64,000 bases of DNA from Anisus vortex (lineage: Eukaryota > Mollusca > Gastropoda > Planorbidae): the NCBI GenBank assembly GCA_949126835.1, contig OX421496.1, forward strand, positions 15,890,844 to 15,954,843. Direction: 5' to 3'. The position numbers were made by a program, and so were the translations under genes. Positions 56,898 through 64,000 of this stretch are shown here, one piece after another. Under the pieces are notes generated by a model. That model worked only from the letters and a program-made list of their open reading frames with translations. It was not told the origin of the DNA and did not search any database. Numbering within the stretch: position 1 is the first letter of the stretch; every line of letters begins with the position of its first letter.

Positions 56898-56900
56898 AGA
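56666..56900 (+). repeat. (GATA)n microsatellite
   Basis: About 55 tetranucleotide units with GGTA interruptions. Confidence 0.97.
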
Positions 56901-57416
56901 GGCAGATAAAGAGACAGATATATAGATAAAGAGGAGATAAATTAACGAGATCGATTAATAGATAAATAAAGAAATAGACGAATAGACATACAGAAGATAG
57001 ATAGTGTGTCTTTGTGTAGATGTCATTAAATAAAATACGATTCTGTTAGATTTATGTATGTTTGTATGTAAATTAAATAAATATGTGTGTAAATGTGTGT
57101 ATTTGTGTGTGCCTGTATTTGGGGGGGGGGGGGGGGGCTTAAAATTAAAATTAATATGTTTTTAAAAAGCTGCTAAATTTCTCTAAAATGTTACAAATCA
57201 AGTTTCCATTTACTTGGTTCAAAGAAAACTCTAGCGGTAAACATGTCTCGTCCTTTAGTTTAGCCACACAAACATACACACACACAAACACACACAAACA
57301 CACACCCGCCAATCCTCTTTTATCAGACTATTTCAATCGTTATATAACTTATATGACGTAATTAACGGTTTTGAAGTAGACAATAAATGAAACTTTTTTT
57401 TTAAGTATTAAGAGTT
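56901..57416. other. AT-rich spacer with poly-G and CA tracts
   Basis: An 18-G run near 57121 and a CA tract at 57267-57306. No gene. Confidence 0.5.
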
Positions 57417-57485
57417 GTAACCCTTCCCTTACCGACCTACTTTTCCATGCATACCTTCAGTCCCGCCCGGGACTGTAAGGGTTAA
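57417..57485. mobile_element. piggyBac-like miniature element (69 bp)
   Basis: Left GTAA (decayed TTAA) + CCCTTCCCTTACCGACC; right (reversed) TTAA + CCCTTACAGTCCCGGGC. Third copy of the 14263 family, with an internal deletion. Confidence 0.65.
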
Positions 57486-57629
57486 TAACTTTCATAGTCT
57501 TTTTTTTCTAAAAACGCAAATAGCCGGCAAATAGCCGTCATGTTTATAAATACTGTTTTTAAATACGGTAATAATGGTAGACTTTAAAAAAGTTTAAAAC
57601 AGCAACCTGGCAGAAGTAAGACTGAGGCA

Positions 57630-57747
57630 CAGAGAAGGCTGGACTGTGGTTAGCTCACTGGCCTGTCAACCAGCATATCAAGGGTTCTATCCCTGCCGCC
57701 CTGCAGGAGTTTGGGGCCTAGTGGACGTGATAATCTTCTATCTAGAA
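57630..57747 (+). mobile_element. tRNA-derived SINE truncated by the hAT element
   Basis: 'ctgtggttagctcactggcc' (A-box-like), 'aagggttctatccctgcc' (B-box), 'gccctgcaggagt', 'gtggacgtgataatcttcta'. Matches 13805-13975 and stops at 57747 where the CATA element starts. Confidence 0.75.
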
Positions 57748-58003
57748 CATAGGTTCTAAGCGGGTGCGATATCGCCCCCCGGGGGGCGGTGAGAAGCTTT
57801 AGGGGGGGGGGGCGCTGACATTCCCGGGGGCGATTGGGGGGCGATGAGGGCAAGTGGGCGGTACAAACGTACCTGATATATTTGAACAACTCAGCTATGT
57901 GAATCGATTAGTTTTTGGAGGATGAAATGTGATGTAAATGCAAGTGTTGCTTAATATCTGATATCCCCCAACAGTATGCCTACATATTCTTCTTCTTCTT
58001 CTT

Positions 58004-59145
58004 CTATCCCATAACCCGAGCGAGGGTCGTTGGGGCACCATTTTTTGACAGTTGCATAATTTTCCGCCATTTGTCTCGGTCCTGCGCCGCCCTCTGGGAG
58101 TCTGCAAGACACAAGCCGGTCCACTCCTTCATGTCATCATCCAATCGTCTCTTCTGCCTGCCTCTCTTTCTTCCACCTCGCACTGTGCCCTGCAGGATGG
58201 TTTTCGCCAGGCCTTCGGATCTTGCCACATGCCCATACCATCGGAGTTTTCTGGATTTAATGGAACTGAGTAGATCCTCATGAGGGCCGATGACATAGGT
58301 GATTCGCTCGCGGACAGCCTCATTTGTAACTCGATCTTTGTAGGAGATGTTTAAAATTTTACGTAGGCATCTCATTTCCATGGCTCTGATTCTTTTCTGG
58401 AGATCTGCTGTAAGTGTCCATGTTTCACAGCCGTACATAAAAACTGCCATCGCCAGGGAGCGCATCAGTCGAATCTTTGAGTAAAGTGAGATTGTCTTGC
58501 TTCGCCAGATGTTTTTTTAGCTTGCAAAGTGCAGCAGTTGTTTGGGCTATTCTTGCAAGAATTTCCGGCTTGGATCCTACATCAGATATTATGGATCCCA
58601 GATATTTGAAGGAGGAGACTTTCTCGAGTCTCTGACCGCCCACTTGTATTTCGGATTCAAACTCCATGTTTGCCATAACTTTGGTCTTTTCAGCGTTTAT
58701 TTCCATGCCATACGCTTATGATGTTATCTCCAGTTTGGCTGTTAACTCCCTCAGTTCATCTTCACTGCCAGCTAAGCCATCTATGTCATCTGCAAAGCGA
58801 AGATTGGTGACTTGTCTCCCACCGATGCTGACTGTCCCGACATGGTCTTCCAGTGCATCGGTCATGATCCTTTCCAGATAAATGTTGAAGAGTGTCGGAG
58901 AGAGTAGGCACCCTTGACGCACGCCAATGGTTGTTTTGAACCATTTGCCAGTGACATCGTTGTGGAGGACTGCACTGGTAGCATTGTCATACAGACTTTT
59001 AATGACTGCAATAGTGTTGGGGGTGATGTTATATGCTCTCATGGTTGCCCACAGCGCTTCATGCCAGACTCTGTCAAACGCTTTCTTATAGTCTACGAAC
59101 ACATGGTATAGGTGTTGTTGGTGCTGTAGGTATTTCTCACATATT
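58004..59145 (-). pseudogene. LINE B reverse transcriptase, 3' portion
   Basis: Motifs in order: KYLQHQQHLYHVFVDYKKAF, IGVRQGCLLSPTLFNIYLE, LRFADDIDGLAGS (intact FADD), FKYLGSIISDVG, FMYGCETWTL, KLRWYGHVARS, and GGRKRGRQKRRL near the end. An in-frame TAA (58716-58718) replaces a codon between TAKLEITS and AYGMEINA, and a frameshift near 58470 separates the FKYLG part from MRSLAMAVFMYGCETW. Inactive; RTE/BovB-like by the thumb and C-terminal pattern. Confidence 0.9.
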
Positions 59146-59185
59146 CGTCGGCATCCGTCCGTCTCCAAGAGACGATGGTGTAGCT

Positions 59186-60718
59186 TCACGGCAAAGGTGA
59201 CCAGCTGCACCGCCGAGAATGGCTGTGTAGGCCAACTCGGGAGTGGCAATCCCTGCCGCACTTCAGGCATTTGAAGGTGGATGGCTGTTGTAAAGGAACC
59301 TTCCGCCTCGCTCTTTTCTGGATGGCAGCTTCCATGCGCCCAGTTTCTGCGCGTGATGTGCCAAGCCTGACTGCGAGCCTCCAGGTTGGTCGGTCAGAAG
59401 CTTGGCATTCCCATGTGTCAAGGTCAATTGAGCTCTCGTTCAGGTCTCTTTTGCAAAGGTCCTTGAATCGCAGTTTTGGGCGCCCTATCTTCCGGTGGCC
59501 TTCGACCAGTTCTCCATAGAGGAGGTCTTTAGGAATGCGACCTGCATTCATCCTTTTCACATGGCCGAGCCACCTGAGGCGTTTCTCACTGAGCACAGCG
59601 TGAAGGCTGCTCATGTTGGCTCTCTCCAGCACCTCTGTGTTGGAGACCCTATCCTGCCACTTGATCTGCAGTATTCTCCGTAGGCACCTCATATGGAAGC
59701 TGTTGAGTTTCTTCTCGTGCCTCGCGTAGGTGGTCCATGACTCACAGCCATACAGGAGAGTGCTGAGTACGCAGGCGTGGTAGACGCGCAGTCTGGTCCT
59801 CTCGGTGAGGCTGGAGTTGTCCCACACTCGCTGTTTTAGTTGGGCCATGACTGTGGCTGCCCTGGCGATCCTGCTGTTGATCTCCAAGTCGATGGACTGT
59901 GAACTCGAGATAATGGACCCGAGGTATGTGAAGTTCTCGACAACCTCCAAGGTGTGTCCATCGATGACAATGTTTGGAGGGGTCTCCGTGCCCTGAGCCA
60001 TGACGTTTGTCTTTTTCAGGCTTACAGTCAGGCCGAACTCCTTGCATGCATGAGAGAAGCAAGTGACGAGCTGCTGGAGTCCGTCTTCGGTGTGTGATGT
60101 CAAGGCTGCATCATCAGCGAAGAGCATCTCTCGAATGAGGACCTTTTTGACTTTGGTCTTGGCACGAAGATGCGCTATGTTGTAGAGCTTGCCATCAGAC
60201 CTGGTGTGAATGAAAACACCCTCGCTGCAGTCCTTGAAGGCGTGTTGGAGGAGCATGGAGAAAAAGATGCCGAAGAGTGTAGGCGCGAGGACGCAGCCCT
60301 GCTTTACTCCGCTGCTGACTGGGAATTCCTTGGAGGTTGCGCCATTGTAGCAGACAGTGCTGTGGATGTTGTCGTGGAAGGACCTGACCACCGCAAGCAG
60401 GTGTGGGGGACATCCGATCTTCTGCAGCAAGCTGAATAGTCCGCCTCGGCTGACCAGATCAAATGCCTTTGTGAGGTCGATGAAGGCTATATAGAGTGGC
60501 ATCTGCTGTTCCTGACACTTCTCCTGGAGCTGGCGTAGTGAGAAGATCATGTCAGCCGTTGATCGACCAGCCCTGAAGCCACACTGTGACTCTGGGTAGA
60601 TGCGTGAAGCGAGGGTCTGCAGGCGGTTAAGGATGACGCGGGCGTACGCTTTACCAACGATACTGAGCGATACTGAGGAGGGAGATGCCCCGATAGTTGT
60701 TACAGTCACTCCTGTCAC
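59186..60718 (-). pseudogene. LINE A reverse transcriptase, C-terminal part and zinc knuckle
   Basis: After the frameshift: GKAYARVILNRLQTL, QCGFRAGRSTADMIFSLRQL, FIDLTKAFDLVSR (catalytic Asp), SSGVKQGCVLAPTLFG, EMLFADDAAL (FADD), FTYLGSIISSS, LYGCESWTTY, KRLRWLGHVKRM, then a C-terminal CLKCGRDCHSRVGLHSHSRR Cys/His motif. All core RT motifs are present, so only the two upstream frameshifts disable it. The first residues of this open frame lie in the duplicated bases. Confidence 0.92.
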
Positions 60719-61340
60719 CTTTGTTTTTGTACAAAGTGATGATGTTAGCGTCTCTCATATCTTGTGGAATGTAACCCTGTTCCCAGCAAAGGCATAGGAG
60801 GTCGTGAAGTTGCTGTAGCAGGGCTGGTTTCCCGCACTTTAGTACTTCTGGTGGGATTCCGTCGCTCCCAGGTGCTTTACCACAGGCGAGACAGTCGATG
60901 GCCTTGCTGAGCTCATCCAAAGTGGGTGGAGTGTCAAGCTCCTCCATGACCGGCAGGTCTGATATCGCTCTGAGAGCGGAGTCTGTTACAGTGTTCTGCG
61001 TTGCGTACAGTTCGAGGTAATGCTCTACCCACCTCTGCATCTGCCTTTCTGGATCGGTGATAACCTCGCCTGTTTTGGACTTTAGGGGGGCTGTCTTAGA
61101 GGGGGTTGGACCTATTGCCTTCTTGATGCCCTCGTACATCCCTCTTGCGTTGCCTGTATCGGCAGCTGTCTGAATGCTGTCACAGATATTCAGCCAGTAG
61201 GTGTTGGCACAATGACGGGCAGTCTTCTGGGCTTTGCTCCTGGCAGTCCGTAGAGCTTGTAGTGTACTGGGGCTAGGCTTAGCCTTGTAGGCCAGAAGGG
61301 CTTTCCTCTTAGCCTCTGTCACGGGTTCCATTTCCTCCAA
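60651..61340 (-). pseudogene. LINE A reverse transcriptase, N-terminal part
   Basis: Linker (EAKRKALLAYKAKPSPS...) then RT blocks: LACGKAPGSDGIPPEVLK, IITLYKNKGDRSDCNNYRG, ISLLS. The frame ends with IAQYRW-stop because of a 10-base tandem duplication ('tcagtatcg' words, plus-strand about 60655-60680); the correct continuation IVGKAYARVILNRL is in the next frame. Confidence 0.9.
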
Positions 61341-62551
61341 TGGGCCTCGTACCAGTCAGCATTCTTCCGCTCTTTCTTCCCGTAAACAGTGATGGCTGCG
61401 TTGTACATGGCGTCGCGGAGGCGTGGCCACTTGGAGTTGATGGTGTCATCAGCTGTTTCCACTTTGAGGGCACCGTCGAGTATGCTAATGAGCTGTTGGG
61501 TTTTCTCGGGGTTTCTGGCACAGCTGGTGTTGATGCGTGGGCGGCCCTTCTTCTTTGAGTGGTGCAACTTCTTCGGCGTTAGGCGCACCTTGCTCGCCAC
61601 GAGGGCGTGGTCCGTGTCGCAGTCTGCACTATGGTAACTACGTGTGAGGAGGACGCTGCCAATGTCCGCTCTTCTAGTTAGGACAAGATCAAGCTGATGC
61701 CAGTGGCGAGAGCGAGGGTGTCTCCACGACACCTGGTGTATTTCTTTGCACTTGAAGTAGGTGTTGGTCACGCACAGACTGTGATGGCGCGAGAGCTCAA
61801 GCAGTCTCTGACCATTTTCATTTATCTTTCCCCTTCCAAAGTTTCCGAGGCATGTGGGCCAGGCTTTCTGGTCAGCTCCTACTCTTGCATTGAAGTCTCC
61901 AAGAAGGTAAAGGCTCTCAGTGCTGGATATCCTGGATATCGCTTCATCCAGGGCTTGGTAGAACTGACCTTTATCCTCATCGGTAGAGTGGAGGGTTGGG
62001 GCGTACACACTGAAGATATTGACTGGGCCAGAAGAGGTTGACAACCGGAGGGAGAGTAGTCTATCTGTGCCTGTTGTGGGAGGCTCTGTGGAGCTGACAA
62101 GCGTGTTTCTCACAGCAAAGCCGACGCCGTGCTGTCTTGGTTGGTCCGGAGGCTTCCCTTGCCAATAAAAGGTGTAGTTGGCTTCCCTGATGGTACCGTT
62201 GTCAGCCAGCCGGGTCTCCTGCAGAGCGGCAATGTCAACGTTGAGTCGCGAAAGTTCCCTATCAATAACGGCAGTCTTTCTTGCATCGTCTATCTGTTGG
62301 GGGTTTGGGGTGAGGCCGGGACACATGGTCCTGACGTTCCAGCTAGCAAAACGAAGAGCTGGATGCTTCTTTCTTGTTTTTGAGTTGCCTGGTGCGGTTG
62401 TTTTTTGGCCTACTTTTTGAGAGATGCCTATCTGATCCCCACGCACCCAGTGGGGCAGGTAAGCCATGACGAGACGACACCTAACTGGCTGGGGGCTGCC
62501 CAGCTTGAGGCGGGCGGTAGCCATCCATTGAGGTACGATGACCTCTCCCAC
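61319..62551 (-). pseudogene. LINE A endonuclease domain (APE-type)
   Basis: 410 codons in one frame. Endonuclease/exonuclease/phosphatase motifs in order: FASWNVRTM, ALQETRL, GVGFAVRNT, FSVYAPT, YLLGDFNARVG, HQLDLVLTRR, DCDTDHALVASKVRL. These correspond to the catalytic N, E, Y, D-x-N, and D-H residues of APE nucleases, which nick the target DNA for target-primed reverse transcription. The frame ends in ...EAHWRKWNP-stop; the neighbouring frame continues at once as MEEMEPVTEAKRKALLAYK, so a one-base indel near 61325-61340 separates it from the RT part. The N-terminal start is uncertain. Confidence 0.9.
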
Positions 62552-63198
62552 CGTCGAAGGGGACCCCTGGCGCTCGTTTCCTTCGCCAATCGGACGAGCT
62601 TATAACCGGTAACTGCCCCCTCACGTGTTGGGTCGGCATCTTGCGATGACGCTGGAGTGTCCTCTCCAGTTGAGCTACAGTGCCTGGGCAAAATAATATG
62701 GAGAGCCAGCTGGTGCCCATGCAGCAGGCCCCCCCTCTCCTCGCAGCTGACGGATCCAAGGGAGCGACAGAGTCGATACATCTTGGCTTCAGATGCGCTG
62801 CAGGAGTTGCCGGTGATGACGATACAAAGTCAAACCGCCTTAGGGACTCCAGCTCCTGATTTTTTGTCAGGGTTTACTCCCTTAGCCTTTCCCATGAAGG
62901 GGTAAGCCGCAAGGTTTGGAGTCAGAGTATCCTTCTCCTAGATAGGCTACCATCCAAGGTTAACGAGCCCCATCTGCCCGAAGCGACTGGTTTTGAGGCG
63001 CCAGTGGAACGCCCATGCCCCTTCTCCTGTTAGTAGAAACGGTTTTGCCGGGCTTAGTAGCTAAGCCACTCGGGAAGGCCAGGAGCTGGACTTAGTTGTC
63101 AGAGGCTATTTGAGACGCATGCCAGTGGGAGCATTTTATAGGAAGTGGGAGCTTATCCCCACTACCGCCCCGGCGATAACAACCTTTAAAAACCAAAT
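62552..63198 (-). other. LINE A 5' region
   Basis: GC-rich relative to the host DNA. Several overlapping short frames (e.g. 62428-62781, 62481-62759) may include remnants of an upstream ORF or leader, but no RNA-binding motif is seen. The start codon of the endonuclease ORF could lie here in another frame. Confidence 0.5.
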
Positions 63199-63205
63199 AC
63201 ATATT

Positions 63206-63446
63206 AGTCTCAGGTTAAAGATTTGTTCGGTGGTACTTCGCCCTGCCCTGAAACCTGCTTGTTCTTCGGCTATGATTTGTTCGGCTTGAGGTTTTAACCT
63301 GTTAAGTATTATTTTCAAGAGGACTTTGCTGGGATGGCTGATGAGGCTGATAGTACGGTAGTTTTGACACTCTTGAAGGTTACCTTTCTTGGGAAGAGTG
63401 ATTATAAGTGACTGGGTCCATGGTGTAGGCCACTCTCCACTCTGCC
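63206..63446 (-). pseudogene. LINE B reverse transcriptase, 5' portion
   Basis: Reads WPTPWTQSLIITLPKKGN, YRTISLISHPSKVLLKIIL, AGFRAGRSTTEQIFNLRLIC (RT blocks 1-2). It stops at codon C of NLRLICE, where LINE A begins, and resumes at 59145 with EKYLQHQQ. Continuity of the conserved RT order proves these are two halves of one element. Confidence 0.9.
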
Positions 63447-63453
63447 ACATATT

Positions 63454-64000
63454 ATTATATTAATAAGAAATAGGAATCGCAGTGACTTTTCAATGAATTA
63501 GGGGTCAGTATTAGGCAAATATAGTGTGCGGCCGGCTGGTCCTGTGGTTAGTCCACAGGACTGTCTACTGTCAACAATGCTAACCGAGCACTGTCGCCCT
63601 AACATCTGCTAATATTGATGATATTTTTATCTCAGTTTAACCGAGATGTCCTTATTGTGTTTATAACCGTTTAGGTCATTATTGAAATATTGTAAAGCGG
63701 TATAGATAAGTTGTAATCATACAAACTGGGTAGTTATTGTAATGTTTAAAATTATACATATAAATTCTTTTGTCATATAATATTTATATAATTTTCAAAT
63801 CCTTTTTACAGTTTGATCATTTCAAAGTTATAAATTGTAAGCCATTTATTTTTATAAAAGAAAAAAAAACAGAAATATTAGCTCAAATAAAACGGGCTAA
63901 TTATCTCCCTTTAACAAAAAAAAATGTTTCCACATTTGATTCAATAGTGATGCCGAACAAGTTCTGTTTTGTAATAAAAAAAATATTACTGATTATTAGA
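63454..64000 (-). other. Right-hand part of the interrupted CATA element
   Basis: Matches the reverse of about 45210-45730: 'gtgacttttcaatgaa', 'actgtcgccctaacatctgc', 'aaagcggtatagataagt', 'aactgggtagttattgtaat', 'taattatctccctttaac', 'gatgccgaacaagttctg'. A few small insertions distinguish it. Non-coding. Confidence 0.8.

Larger units (their letters stand above)
59146..63198 (-). mobile_element. LINE A: APE-type non-LTR retrotransposon, near full length (4,053 bp)
   Basis: Inserted into LINE B with 7-bp duplication ACATATT (59139-59145, 63199-63205). Minus strand order: about 650-bp 5' region, endonuclease (61319-62551), reverse transcriptase (60651-61340 and 59186-60718), C-terminal zinc-knuckle-like motif, and a short 3' region with 'catcgtctcttggagacgga' hairpin. 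Two frameshifts. The clade is RTE-superfamily-like but not settled. Confidence 0.88.
57989..63446 (-). mobile_element. LINE B (RTE-like), 5'-truncated, interrupted by LINE A
   Basis: Inserted in the CATA element with 7-bp duplication ACATATT (57982-57988, 63447-63453). The minus-strand 3' end is a GAA microsatellite (ctt repeat at 57989-58004). The 5' end is truncated inside RT at 63446. Split by LINE A at 59146-63198. Confidence 0.85.
57748..64000 (-). mobile_element. CATA-terminal hAT-like element, copy interrupted by LINEs
   Basis: Minus orientation relative to 44872-45959. 57748-57981 matches the reverse of about 45960-45740, and 63454-64000 continues from about 45730 to 45210. The gap is LINE B plus LINE A. 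The far end lies beyond the window, roughly 300 bp more by comparison. Left flank ATCTAGAA should be the target duplication. Confidence 0.75.

Noticed and set aside
61697..62041. Open frames on the + strand across 58-63 kb (60-114 codons)
   Set aside because: Shadows of the minus-strand LINE endonuclease and RT genes.

Overview
The window looks like eukaryotic, probably invertebrate and most likely molluscan (gastropod-like), nuclear DNA. It is AT-rich, with spliceosomal introns, long poly-C/poly-G and microsatellite tracts, and a dense mix of RTE-like and CR1/L2-like LINEs, tRNA-derived SINEs, hAT-type elements, piggyBac-type MITEs and Helitrons. The clade is inferred from this repeat mix and is only moderately certain. 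There is no bacterial-style gene organisation.

Only one host protein gene is well supported. It lies on the + strand at about 32.95-48.18 kb and has seven exons whose splice phases all agree. The four downstream exons (37111-37313, 38676-38781, 40127-40250, 46312-48181) encode a BACK domain followed by a proline-rich segment and a roughly 500-residue Lys/Ser/Glu-rich disordered tail, in place of kelch repeats. Three upstream exons (about 32955-33192, 34433-34661, 36236-36318) are inferred from coding character and phase. Together they give a 950-residue model. A normal BTB core is not visible. Several introns begin with a minisatellite directly at the 5' splice site, and the last, 6-kb intron holds a long array of the nuclear-receptor half-site AGGTCA.

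Layout. 0-5 kb: a possible terminal exon, a MITE, two dead LINE 3' ends and two exact minisatellites. 5-16 kb: AT-rich spacer with hAT, SINE and LINE-tail debris. 16.7-21.6 kb: two satellite arrays separated by hAT elements. 22-25 kb: spacer with a Helitron 3' end and LINE tails. 25.3-32.5 kb: an RTE-like LINE split by an hAT-type insertion whose ends are now 6 kb apart; that interval contains two head-to-tail Helitrons, a fold-back element, a 562-bp MITE and another small hAT. 33-48 kb: the BACK-domain gene. 48-57.7 kb: 3' flank, minisatellites and small transposons. 57.7-64 kb: a three-level nest, with LINE A (4.05 kb, endonuclease and reverse transcriptase, two frameshifts) inside LINE B (RTE-like), inside a hAT-like element that runs off the window.

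Most hAT-like insertions were recognised by termini plus 8-bp target-site duplications that can be read directly. The most interesting structures are the abutting Helitron pair (CTAG joined directly to TC), the nest in which both LINEs have the same 7-bp target duplication, the filled/empty site pair for the fold-back element, and the splice-donor-associated minisatellites of the BACK gene.
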